Source of the DNA: Verrucomicrobiota bacterium
Lineage (GTDB): Bacteria; Verrucomicrobiota; Verrucomicrobiia; CAIQCK01
Direction: 5' to 3'
DNA: 64,000 bases
Assembly (NCBI GenBank): GCA_016235595.1
Contig: JACRJX010000016.1
Span: forward strand, 124,001 to 188,000
The notes beneath the pieces were generated by a model that had not been told where the DNA came from, did not search any database, and was given only the letters and a program-made list of their open reading frames with translations. This document shows, in pieces, positions 17,814 through 25,840 of this stretch. Each line of letters begins with the position of its first letter. Within the stretch, counting starts at the first letter, position 1. The translations under genes were made by a program, and so were the position numbers.

Positions 17814-18731
17814 GTGAAGACGAGAAACGAAAAGGTGGCGGTGTTGATGGGCGGGCCAAGCGCGGAGCGTGAGGTGTCGCTGCGCTCGGGCGCGGCGAGT
17901 TCGGCGGCGTTACGACGCGCGGGTTGGCGCGTGTGTGATGTGGACGTGCGTGGGCCGGACTTTGCGCTGGACGCGGACACCGCGGTGGCGTTTCTGGCAT
18001 TACACGGCACGTTTGGCGAGGACGGCACGCTCCAGCGGCTGCTGGATGAGCGCGGTGGCGCCTACACGGGCTGCGGTGTGGCGGCCAGCCGCGATTGCTT
18101 CGACAAGGAATGCTCTAAGAGAATCTTTGAAGCCGCGGGGGTGCCATCGGCACGCTACGAAATGCTGACCGCGAACGGGCCGCGCCGTGTGACGCTGCCG
18201 CTGCCGGTTGTGGTGAAGCCGACGTGCCAGGGATCGAGCGTTGGCGTGACGATCGTGCGTGACGCCGCCCGGTTGGATGCGGCACTGGCGGAGGCGTTCC
18301 GATTCGGCGATCACGTCGTGGTTGAGGAGTTTGTGGACGGCCGCGAGATGACGGTGGGTATTCTGGGCGAGACGCCGTTGCCGGTGGTGGAGGTGCGGCC
18401 GAAGAGCGGCGTCTATGATTACGAGAGCAAATACACCCACGGCGCGACGGAATACGAGGTGCCGGCGCGGTTGTCCGACGCAACGACGCGCGCGATACAG
18501 GCGGTGGCGCTGGCGGCGTTTCGCGCGGCGGGCTGTCGCGACTACGCGCGGGTGGATTTTCTGGTGAGCCGGCGCGACGAGCGGCCGTATGTGTTGGAGA
18601 TCAACACACTGCCGGGCATGACGGAGACGAGTCTGTTGCCCAAGGCGGCGGCGGCCGTTGGAATCGGTTTTGAGGAATTGTGTTCACGAATGGTGATGAT
18701 GGCTCTGGAAAGACGGGTGCGACATGTTTGA
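17814..18731 (+). CDS. ddl: D-alanine--D-alanine ligase
   Basis: Ddl makes the D-Ala-D-Ala dipeptide used by MurF, with an ATP-grasp mechanism. The protein shows the N-terminal VAVLMGGPSAEREVSLRSG, the HGTFGEDGTLQ motif, the ATP-grasp KPTCQGSSVGV and EEFVDGREMTVG, and the C-terminal EINTLPGMTETSLLPKAA. Starting at GTG 17814 gives 305 residues and the family-like N-terminus MKTRNEKVAVLMGG. A GTG at 17781 overlapping the previous stop as GTGA would add 11 residues and is a real alternative because it would couple translation to the Mur fusion. The 3' end overlaps ftsQ by 8 bases. Confidence 0.95.
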   Translation: MKTRNEKVAVLMGGPSAEREVSLRSGAASSAALRRAGWRVCDVDVRGPDFALDADTAVAFLALHGTFGEDGTLQRLLDERGGAYTGCGVAASRDCFDKECSKRIFEAAGVPSARYEMLTANGPRRVTLPLPVVVKPTCQGSSVGVTIVRDAARLDAALAEAFRFGDHVVVEEFVDGREMTVGILGETPLPVVEVRPKSGVYDYESKYTHGATEYEVPARLSDATTRAIQAVALAAFRAAGCRDYARVDFLVSRRDERPYVLEINTLPGMTETSLLPKAAAAVGIGFEELCSRMVMMALERRVRHV

Positions 18732-19725
18732 TGGACTGTTCAGGAACCCACGGGAGAACCGGCGCAAGCGGCGCGACCCTTACACACTCAACGTGAAGGT
18801 GCGGGCACCGCACCGCACAGAGGCGCAGGTTGGCAAAGCGATGATGTCGCTGGCGGTGGTGTTGACCGTGGGACTGGTGGCGTTTGGCGGCTTTCGAGCG
18901 TTTCAGTATTTCGTGAGCCAGACCTTCACGGAGAACCCGAGCTATAACATTACCTCGATTCAGGTGGAGAACGACGGTGGAATTGCACGTGAGGAGATTG
19001 TGGGACTGGCTGGCGTGCGCGAGGGGCAGAACCTTTACGCAGTGGACCTCGCCGCAATCCGCAGCGCGCTGGAATCGAATCCGGTGATCCGGCGCGCGGA
19101 AATCTATCGCGTGTTGCCGAACAAACTGCGGATTGTTGTCAGCGAGAGGGTGGCGGCAGCGCAGTTCTTTACGCGGGCGCGCTACGATACAACGATGAAG
19201 CGTGTGCTTGCGCCGCCGATGGGCTACCTGATTGGCGCGGACGGCGTGGTCATGAAACCGCTGAATCCGTTCGCGCCGTCGAAGGACACCGCACGGTTGC
19301 CATTGCTGAGCGGCGTCGAGCCGGGCGACATCAAACTCGGCCAGCCGTTGAGCGGCCCGCAGGTGTTGAGCGGGTTGAATCTGATTCACCTCTGTGAATC
19401 CCCCGACATTGCGCCGTTGTTGGACTACGAGCGGATCGATCTGTCGCGGAAAGGGGCGTTGGTGATGGTCACGCGCTATGGCGGGCAGATCACGTTCGGT
19501 CTCGACAACCTGCCGGAGCAACTCAAGCGCTTGAAAACAATCCTGACGCATCCGTCGCGCGTCGGACAGATCATTCGCACGTGCGACCTGTCGGTCCAGA
19601 TGAATGTGCCGGTGACGTATTTCGCGCCGGTGTCTGCCCGCCCTGAAACTTCCAAGGGTATCGCGACGGTCGCTGCGGGCGTCGCTGCCGCCAATCGCAG
19701 TTCTCAAGGAGGAATCCGCCCATGA
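18724..19725 (+). CDS. ftsQ: Cell division protein FtsQ
   Basis: FtsQ is a bitopic inner-membrane scaffold linking cytoplasmic and periplasmic divisome parts through FtsL and FtsB. The 333-residue product has a basic cytoplasmic N-terminus (RENRRKRRDPY), one transmembrane helix at about residues 40-60 (MMSLAVVLTVGLVAFGGF), a POTRA domain (YNITSIQVENDGGIAREEI...NPVIRRAEIYRVLPNKLRIVV, written here in part) and a beta domain. The YRVLPNKLRI motif is the classical end of the POTRA. ATG 18724 overlaps ddl and the stop overlaps ftsA as ATGA, with AAGGAGG at 19707-19713 serving ftsA. Confidence 0.9.
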   Translation: MFDGLFRNPRENRRKRRDPYTLNVKVRAPHRTEAQVGKAMMSLAVVLTVGLVAFGGFRAFQYFVSQTFTENPSYNITSIQVENDGGIAREEIVGLAGVREGQNLYAVDLAAIRSALESNPVIRRAEIYRVLPNKLRIVVSERVAAAQFFTRARYDTTMKRVLAPPMGYLIGADGVVMKPLNPFAPSKDTARLPLLSGVEPGDIKLGQPLSGPQVLSGLNLIHLCESPDIAPLLDYERIDLSRKGALVMVTRYGGQITFGLDNLPEQLKRLKTILTHPSRVGQIIRTCDLSVQMNVPVTYFAPVSARPETSKGIATVAAGVAAANRSSQGGIRP

Positions 19726-20960
19726 GCCGTCCCCATTACATCGTCGGTCTCGAAATTGGCACGTCGAAAATTTGCACCGTCGTCGGCGAGTTGCGCGACG
19801 ATGGCGCGGTCGCCGTCATTGGCGTCGGCGTGTGCCCATCGCGCGGCGTCCGCAAGGCGGAGATCGTGGATCTTGACACGGCCGAGCAATGCGTCCTCCA
19901 GTCGGCGCACGCAGCCGAGGAATCGGCCGGAGTGGACATTCGCGGTGTGTATGCCGGCGTCAGCGGCGCGCATGTCGGCAGTTTGAACAACCGCGGCGTG
20001 CAGCCGCTCCTGGGCGATCACAACGAAGTGTCCGAGGCGGATGTGGAGGCCGTGTTGAGGCACGCGCGCACCATCAACATCCCGAACCAGGATGTGATTC
20101 TCCACGCGCTTTGCCGGCGTTACGAGGTGGATGGCCAGGACGACGTGGACAATCCGGTGGGCATGTGCGGGTCTCGCTTGCAGGCGGAAGTCCACGTGAT
20201 CCACGCCGTCCGCAGCCGGACGGAAAACGTCATCCGGTGCATCCGGGATCTGCCGCCGTTGGAGGTGAACGAGGTTGCGTTCAACGGCTACGCGGCGGCC
20301 CAGGCTGTGCTCACTGAGGAGGAGAAGGAACTCGGCGCGCTGGTGATTGATATGGGCGGCGGCACGACGGATTTCGTGATCTGCGCGCGGGGCGCCATCC
20401 GGCACAGTGGCGTTGTCGCCGTCGGCGGCGATCACATCACCAACGATGTCTCTCTGGGCCTGAAGATACCGCTGAGCGCCGCCGAGCGTCTGAAGGTGGA
20501 ATACGGCAGCGTCTCGATCGAGGACACCATGAAGAATGAGACGGTTTCGCTCAGTGGTGAGATCAGCATCGGAGCCACGGTTATCTTCAAGGACCATCTT
20601 TGCCAGATCATGCGCCTGCGCGTTGAGGAAACGCTCCAGTTGATCAAACGGGAGCTCGACAAATCGGGCTGCGCCCAATTGATCGGCGCGGGTGTGTTCC
20701 TGACCGGTGGCTGCGCTCACGTGCGCGGAATCCAGCAGTTGGCGGAAAGCGTCCTCGGCTTGCCAGTCCAGATCGGCACCGCGAAGACGGTGATGGGCCT
20801 GACGGCGGCACTCGACCGGCCCGAATACGCTACGCCGATTGGCATCGTGCGGTTCGGCGCGGTGTGTGAGGAACTGGAGCGCAGGAACGCCCGGCGCGGC
20901 GGACGCATCAAGTTGTTTTTCAACGGCCTTCTCCAGTCCATACGAAGCAAACAGTCCTGA
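19722..20960 (+). CDS. ftsA: Cell division protein FtsA
   Basis: FtsA is an actin-like ATPase that tethers FtsZ filaments to the membrane and recruits later divisome proteins. The 412-residue product has the N-terminal phosphate-1 motif VGLEIGTSKICTVVGEL, the 1C subdomain characteristic of FtsA (EQCVLQSAHAAEESAG...), the phosphate-2 motif ALVIDMGGGTTDFVI, the adenosine-region VFLTGGCAHVRG and a basic C-terminal helix (KLFFNGLLQSIRSKQS) that fits the membrane-targeting amphipathic tail. Start ATG 19722 follows AAGGAGG by 8 bases. It ends 34 bases before ftsZ. Confidence 0.96.
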   Translation: MSRPHYIVGLEIGTSKICTVVGELRDDGAVAVIGVGVCPSRGVRKAEIVDLDTAEQCVLQSAHAAEESAGVDIRGVYAGVSGAHVGSLNNRGVQPLLGDHNEVSEADVEAVLRHARTINIPNQDVILHALCRRYEVDGQDDVDNPVGMCGSRLQAEVHVIHAVRSRTENVIRCIRDLPPLEVNEVAFNGYAAAQAVLTEEEKELGALVIDMGGGTTDFVICARGAIRHSGVVAVGGDHITNDVSLGLKIPLSAAERLKVEYGSVSIEDTMKNETVSLSGEISIGATVIFKDHLCQIMRLRVEETLQLIKRELDKSGCAQLIGAGVFLTGGCAHVRGIQQLAESVLGLPVQIGTAKTVMGLTAALDRPEYATPIGIVRFGAVCEELERRNARRGGRIKLFFNGLLQSIRSKQS

Positions 20961-20994
20961 CAAGAGTCCTGGCATTGAATCGGAGGAAATGAAC

Positions 20995-22284
20995 ATGAGT
21001 TTGCGTGATACAAAAGTCCGCATCCTGGTGCTCGGCGTGGGCGGCGCCGGTTGCAACGCGCTTGACCGCGTGGCAATGGACGGCCTGCCGCCGACGACTG
21101 AGGGTGAGAAACGTGAAACAGGGATCCCGCAACTGGTGGCGATCAACACCGACATTCAGGCGCTGTCCAACTCGCTCTGCGGCGACAAACTCCAACTCGG
21201 TATCAAAACCACCTTCGGTCTTGGCGCTGGCGGTGATCCCACTGTCGGACGCAAGGCGGCGGTCGAGGATCGCGACCGGCTTTCCGAGATGTTGCACGGC
21301 GCGGACTTGGTATTCATCGCGGCGGGCCTCGGTGGCGGCACCGGTGGCGGCGCCGGACCGTTCATCGCGCAACTTGCGCGCGAGGCGGGCGCCTTGACAC
21401 TGGGGTTTGTGACGCTGCCATTTGGGTTTGAAGGTGAGCGACGCAGCGAACAGGCGGCGGCGGCGCTGGGCGAATTCAAGCGCGCGGCTGACGCCGTGGT
21501 TTGCGTGCCGAACGACAGGCTTTTTGAAATAGCGGGCGAGCGCGCTACCGTGCTCGACGTGTTCCGCATGGCCGACGACTTGCTGGCCGAGGGCGTTCGT
21601 GCGCTCTGGCGGATGCTGACCAAGCCCGGTCTCATCAACCGCGATTTCAACGACCTTCGCCGCGCTCTGGAGAAGCGCCACGACGAAATCGTCTTTGCAT
21701 TCGGCACGGGTGAGGGCGACGACAAGGCCGTGGCAGCTGCGACGGCGGTGACAAGCAGCCCGCTGCTTGGCGGCGGCACCATCTTGTCCGAAGCGGAGAC
21801 GATCCTCGTCAGCCTGCGCGGCGGCATGGAACTGACAATGACAGAAGTGAAACGTGCCGTTTCGCAGATCAGCCAGCTATGCGCGCAGAAACCACACGTG
21901 CTGGTGGCGGCGTCGGTTGATGAGAATTTCGCCGGCAAACTCTCCGTGTTGCTGATCGCTTCACGTGGCAGGTCCACCGCAACCGAGACTGCGGTGGCAG
22001 GTCCGTTGCCGTCGGAGCGCGAGATGGCAGTGTCTATCAGGGACGGGGCGGCCACGGCGGATGCTGGGGCTGTGGTGGCAGTCCAACCTGGCCAGCGACA
22101 GGAACACCCAGCCGACAAGACTGCCGTCAAACGGCCGGTTGGTGACGGGAGCCGGCCGCGGCAGGGGCGGTTGCAGTTGGAGGTCAACGTCAAAGGCCGG
22201 TTCGACAAGGTTGAGCCGACTCTCTATGAAGGCGAAGACCTTGACCTTCCCACGTATTTACGCCGCGGCATCAAGATCGGTTGA
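20995..22284 (+). CDS. ftsZ: Cell division protein FtsZ (divergent)
   Basis: FtsZ is the tubulin-like GTPase forming the Z ring. The 429-residue product has the GTP-binding LGVGGAGCNALDR, the tubulin signature GGGTGGGAG at about residues 113-121, PNDRLFEIAG and the T7-loop NRDFNDLR with both catalytic Asp residues retained. A long variable linker leads to the C-terminal peptide DLDLPTYLRRGIKIG, resembling the FtsA-binding tail. Relative to E. coli there are about 12 extra residues (around PPTTEGEKRETG) before AINTD. ATG 20995 is preceded by GGAGG with 8 bases of spacing; ATG 20989 is too close and the long in-frame extension lies inside ftsA. It is the last gene of the operon and is convergent with the next gene. 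Confidence 0.96.
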   Translation: MSLRDTKVRILVLGVGGAGCNALDRVAMDGLPPTTEGEKRETGIPQLVAINTDIQALSNSLCGDKLQLGIKTTFGLGAGGDPTVGRKAAVEDRDRLSEMLHGADLVFIAAGLGGGTGGGAGPFIAQLAREAGALTLGFVTLPFGFEGERRSEQAAAALGEFKRAADAVVCVPNDRLFEIAGERATVLDVFRMADDLLAEGVRALWRMLTKPGLINRDFNDLRRALEKRHDEIVFAFGTGEGDDKAVAAATAVTSSPLLGGGTILSEAETILVSLRGGMELTMTEVKRAVSQISQLCAQKPHVLVAASVDENFAGKLSVLLIASRGRSTATETAVAGPLPSEREMAVSIRDGAATADAGAVVAVQPGQRQEHPADKTAVKRPVGDGSRPRQGRLQLEVNVKGRFDKVEPTLYEGEDLDLPTYLRRGIKIG

Positions 22285-22363
22285 CCGGGAACCGTTTGCC
22301 AAACGCCGGGACCTCGCGTGCGATCATAAGGAATAATCGCATCCCTCCGATGATGCGGCTGCC

Positions 22364-23512
22364 TTATGACGCCGGCTGGAGTGCGGCGATCCTGGCAAGG
22401 ATATCGCGCGGGCCGCTTGCCGGACAAACAGCGGCCATTCGTTGACGAACGCCGGCTGGCAAGTCGGGATGGTTCTTCCATTCGGCAACCACCCGCGCAA
22501 GATCGTCGGGCCCGCGAAGTGTCTCAGCGATGCCGTGCTTGCGGCAGAACTTCACGTTGATCAGTTCTTGCGGCATCAACCCGCCCGAGCAGTTGATCAA
22601 CAGTGGACAATGGCTGACGATGGCTTCGCTGGTGGTGCCTGCGCCGGGCCGCGCCACGACGGCCGAAACCGAACGCATCAACTTTCCGACGTTCGTGTCG
22701 TGTGGCAGCACGCGCACTTTCAGCGACGGATTGGCCTGTCCCCATGCCGCCACCGCCTGCGCGGCCTCGGTTGATTTGCCGCAAAGCGCGACGACCTGCG
22801 TCTCCACTTGTCGTTGCCTCAATGCTTCCAGATACTGGATGTGATTTTGTGCCCCGCGGCCCGACGCCATCAGCAGCAGGATGAATTGTTGCGGGTCAAA
22901 CTGCAGTTCGTTGCGGATGTAGGCGTCGCGCTCCGTTGCGGTCGGCGCTGGATCGTAAAAGAACCGCCGCGTCATGAAGCCGCCCAGAAAAATCTTATCC
23001 TCCGCCATGCCCCAGCGCCTTGCGGCCTCGCACGTCTCCGGCACCACGCCGATGAAAAGGTCGGCGGCCGGATTGACCCAGTGGCGGCTGAAGCCGTAGC
23101 CGCCGTGCAATTCGTCGCAGTAGGTGACGCAGCGCACGCGGTCACGGCCGAGTACAACGCGCACATGGTCGAAGAAGGTGTGGTTGAGCGAGTCGTGGAC
23201 GCTGAGCACCACGTCAGGCCGCACACGCTCCAGCACGGCTCGGAAGCGGTCCGCGCCGAGCGGCTTGGGCGTGCGGATAACGGAGGCGACTTCGAGGAAG
23301 TTGAAGTAGGCGTGATGGAGCATCGGCGCGGTGCGTTGGATCCAGTTATATAGTTCGACGGAAACCGCGTAAATCCAGTGCGACTGTTCCATGGGCCAGT
23401 GTGATTCCGCCGCGATGCCGAACTGCGGTTCGGCCTGTGCCCATTCCGCGAACGCGCGCGCCCGCATATCATGGCAGCCGCCGGTGCTGGAGGTCAGGAT
23501 GAGCAGACGCAT
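22364..23512 (-). CDS. MGDG synthase-like glycosyltransferase (GT28 type)
   Basis: The 382-residue protein resembles the MurG/MGDG-synthase superfamily that transfers sugars from nucleotide sugars to membrane lipids. It begins with RLLILTSSTGGCHDMRARA, a variant of the STGGGH loop of MGDG synthases, and has the C-terminal nucleotide-sugar domain with VRVLPHDTNVGKLMRSVSAVVARPGAGTTSEAI. There is no signal peptide; such enzymes are peripheral on the cytoplasmic membrane face. It overlaps the upstream glycosyltransferase by 19 bases, so the two form an operon. A lipid acceptor is suggested by family and by the neighbouring acyltransferase and polyketide synthase; the actual sugar and lipid are unknown. 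It is convergent with ftsZ, 79 bases away. Confidence 0.8.
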   Translation of the reverse strand: MRLLILTSSTGGCHDMRARAFAEWAQAEPQFGIAAESHWPMEQSHWIYAVSVELYNWIQRTAPMLHHAYFNFLEVASVIRTPKPLGADRFRAVLERVRPDVVLSVHDSLNHTFFDHVRVVLGRDRVRCVTYCDELHGGYGFSRHWVNPAADLFIGVVPETCEAARRWGMAEDKIFLGGFMTRRFFYDPAPTATERDAYIRNELQFDPQQFILLLMASGRGAQNHIQYLEALRQRQVETQVVALCGKSTEAAQAVAAWGQANPSLKVRVLPHDTNVGKLMRSVSAVVARPGAGTTSEAIVSHCPLLINCSGGLMPQELINVKFCRKHGIAETLRGPDDLARVVAEWKNHPDLPAGVRQRMAAVCPASGPRDILARIAALQPAS

Positions 23513-24558
23513 GGCAGCGTTTTCCTCTCAATGAAAGCGTCGAGCAGGCCAAAGACCTCGGCGTTGCCGCAGAAGTTCTCCGCGCGAATATTCTTCCGGT
23601 ATTGATCCAGGTTCGACTCGATCTCCGGGATGAGGCTTGCTGGCGGCGACAGGCTCTCATGGCAGCGGCCGTAGCCGAGTGCCTCAATGTAGTGAGCGTT
23701 GAGGAACTCCTCGAACGCGCCGCTGACGGGGACAACGAGCGACGGTTTGCCGAAATAGAGCGCTTCGGAAATGATCGTGTGGCCGCTGCTGCAGATGATG
23801 TAAGCGCATGAGGCCAGGTCGGCGAGCAGACCGTCCTCGGAGCGCGGCCGGAATTGCAGATTGCCTTCGCTGCCGGTGCGGTTCGATCCATAGACTTTCA
23901 CGGGCCGCGGGACGGCACGGAGGAAGTCGTAGAAGCCCGGCGAGGTTGCATAGGCGTGATAGGCGAGCACATGGTCGCCGTCGCTGGCGCTCTGCCGGAA
24001 GACGTTTTCTCGCAGGATGGGCGGCACGACTTTGGCCCTGGCGTTGGGCCGCAAGGGCGGGTGAAAGAACGAGATGACCAAGTAAGCCGATGCCACACTG
24101 AAGAGTCCGCGAATGGCCACGGTCGTGCCGATATAGCTGGCCAATTGGTGCAGTGGCACGTTGTGGCGAGAGCAGGTGACGATATGCTGGTGATCCACCG
24201 ACAGGCACGGCAGACCGGCGGTTCGACAAACGCGCGGAACGAAATACTCGTAATCTGTGATGGCCACGTCGGGTTGGAATCGCTCGATTTCGCGGAGCAG
24301 CATCCGGGTCAGAGCGGGCTGCCGGCCCCATGTTCGCAACATGCTCATTGCCGTGGCGAGCGCCTTCACACGGTGGGCCGCCACCAGTGTTTCGGGATTG
24401 TAGCACTCGACGAGTGGATACTCGCGCTTCAGCAGTTCCGCGCCATGACTGTGACTGACGAAGAGGAACTGGTGCTGCGGGTAATGACGCGCAACGGTCA
24501 ACGCGCGCACGGCGTGTCCGTGTCCAGTACCGTGAACCCCGTAAAGTATTCTGGCCAT
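23494..24558 (-). CDS. Glycosyltransferase of the MurG/UGT-like fold
   Basis: The 354-residue protein starts RILYGVHGTGHGHAVRALTVA, the glycine-rich loop of a GT-B glycosyltransferase family related to MJ1255-type enzymes, and has a C-terminal donor-binding region AYIICSSGHTIISEALYFGKPSLVVPVSGAFEE (given in part) with the typical Gly-rich and Glu positions. No membrane segment is evident. It is the first gene of a two-gene minus-strand operon with the MGDG-synthase-like gene and diverges from the PlsC-like gene about 240 bases away. Substrate unknown; glycosylation of a lipid product of the neighbouring locus is a contextual guess. A 7-bp inverted repeat lies just upstream of its ATG. Confidence 0.75.
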   Translation of the reverse strand: MARILYGVHGTGHGHAVRALTVARHYPQHQFLFVSHSHGAELLKREYPLVECYNPETLVAAHRVKALATAMSMLRTWGRQPALTRMLLREIERFQPDVAITDYEYFVPRVCRTAGLPCLSVDHQHIVTCSRHNVPLHQLASYIGTTVAIRGLFSVASAYLVISFFHPPLRPNARAKVVPPILRENVFRQSASDGDHVLAYHAYATSPGFYDFLRAVPRPVKVYGSNRTGSEGNLQFRPRSEDGLLADLASCAYIICSSGHTIISEALYFGKPSLVVPVSGAFEEFLNAHYIEALGYGRCHESLSPPASLIPEIESNLDQYRKNIRAENFCGNAEVFGLLDAFIERKTLPCVCSS

Positions 24559-24565
24559 GTATCAT

Positions 24566-24589
24566 CTGGACGCTTGTTTGAACGTCCAG
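24566..24589 (-). promoter_or_regulatory. Inverted repeat before the glycosyltransferase operon
   Basis: CTGGACG (24566-24572) and CGTCCAG (24583-24589) form a perfect 7-bp inverted repeat with a 10-base centre, 8 bases upstream of the ATG of the minus-strand glycosyltransferase and within the divergent intergenic region. It could be an operator or an mRNA hairpin controlling initiation. No good -10/-35 pair was found here. Confidence 0.35.
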
Positions 24590-24796
24590 TGTGATTATGA
24601 TAATGAACCTGTCGGCGCATGGATAGGAGTTTTTGGAAGACAACGACGGTTGGAATAACATGGCGAAGCGAAACAATGTCAAAACCGGAGTCGTGGTGGG
24701 AAGTTCCCATCGCGTGGTTCTGCATTTCTGGGTGGGGCGCGGTGTCGGCCGGAATGGCTGGCTGCCGGTTTGTATGCGCCGCTGCGGCTTGACGGG

Positions 24797-25549
24797 ATGC
24801 TGAGAGTGGTCATGGAGCTCACGGCAACCAAGTCTCAATACCGCCCTCCTTCCCGGGTCTTGCAAGCTCTTGTGCGTTCGCCAATTGCACGGCGGTTTTA
24901 TGTGTGGATGATGAAAAGGGCTTTCGGGCTGCGCATTCGGAACATGGAGTTCGTTCCGTTGCCTGGGCCCTATATTTTTGCCAGTAACCACGCATCGAAT
25001 TACGACCTGTTCCTGGCGCTGGCCGTCTTCTGTGATGGTTCGATGAAACAGGGCTTCGGTGAGGTGTTTCCCGTGCCTGTGGTCTGGCGTGGAATGCTCG
25101 ATATTCCCATTCTCGGCAGCCTGATCAACGCATTGCCGTGCGTGTTACTCAGCCACGACCTTGGCAGAGAGGAGGAACGTGTGGCCGCGTTGCGCGAGAT
25201 GATCGGCCATCTTCGAGCAGGACGGTGTTTGGTAATGTCCTGTGAGGGTCGGCGATGCGATGCTTTGACCCAATTCCAGCAGGGCGCCGCGTTTGTCTCA
25301 TTACACACCAAGGTGCCTGTCGTGCCAATCTCCTTGCGCGGCGCGCTGGGCCTTTTCAGCGGCCTGTCGCGTCCAGACCGGTTTCACGGGAATGTCGAAG
25401 TCATTTTGCACCCTCCCATCGACCCGGCCAAGTTTGAAGAGGCCGGTGGCACACGCGCCGAAATCGTCGCGCGCTTCACCGAGGTGATCCGCGACACCGT
25501 GGCTGCCGACCTGGACTATGGCATGGAGGACGCTTCCGCCAGGCAGTAG
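24797..25549 (+). CDS. PlsC-like 1-acyl-sn-glycerol-3-phosphate-type acyltransferase
   Basis: PlsC-family enzymes transfer acyl groups to glycerolipid or other lipid acceptors. The protein of about 250 residues carries the catalytic NHASNYD motif (H-x4-D) near residue 60, a hydrophobic stretch (IPILGSLINALPCVLL) and the second block MSCEGRRCD with the EG motif, then VPVVPISLRGA. The start is uncertain: ATG 24797 is used, ATG 24812 and TTG 24770 are alternatives, none with a strong Shine-Dalgarno. It could be a phospholipid enzyme, but its place between lipid glycosyltransferases and a polyketide synthase plus alpha-oxoamine synthase suggests acylation of that pathway's product. Acceptor not determinable from sequence. 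Confidence 0.82.
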   Translation: MLRVVMELTATKSQYRPPSRVLQALVRSPIARRFYVWMMKRAFGLRIRNMEFVPLPGPYIFASNHASNYDLFLALAVFCDGSMKQGFGEVFPVPVVWRGMLDIPILGSLINALPCVLLSHDLGREEERVAALREMIGHLRAGRCLVMSCEGRRCDALTQFQQGAAFVSLHTKVPVVPISLRGALGLFSGLSRPDRFHGNVEVILHPPIDPAKFEEAGGTRAEIVARFTEVIRDTVAADLDYGMEDASARQ

Positions 25550-25840
25550 GCGGGAAACAGGTGGCCGCTCAAGAGCGGGCATGCAATCAGTCACATGGCA
25601 CTGGCTTCAATTGGAGAAGATTTTGCGCTTGCGAAGTGTCAGTGCCTCACTACGATGCCCCGCCCGAGTTTGAACGTGTTGTGTGTGGATGAAGTCCTTT
25701 AATTTTGATGGAGCTTTCTTACTTCGAGACAGATACCTGTGGGCGTGGCGGAAGTTCTGCAACCGCCGACCCGAGGTGGCTCGCGCGCCAGACATCATTT
25801 GCAGGCAGGTGCAATTCTAGCGTTGGACAGTAAGAGTTCC
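25550..25840 (+). other. Intergenic region before the polyketide synthase
   Basis: About 290 bases without a convincing gene. It is more AT-rich than its surroundings around 25610-25740 and should hold the polyketide synthase promoter, but I could not pick a -35/-10 pair with confidence. The polyketide synthase frame is open back to 25739, but that stretch lacks family sequence. Confidence 0.4.

Noticed and set aside
15667-18000. 777-codon minus-strand open frame across the Mur fusion
   Set aside because: It is opposite three conserved Mur domains, is His/Arg-rich without any family motif, and arises from high GC at third codon positions.
22285-22363. Bidirectional terminator between ftsZ and the convergent glycosyltransferase
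   Set aside because: Only short 6-bp pairings (such as TGCGAT/ATCGCA) without U-runs are present.
22364-24558. Second MurG for the glycosyltransferase pair
   Set aside because: They share the GT-B fold but lack the MurG signature loops, and MurG is already encoded in the fusion at 14317.
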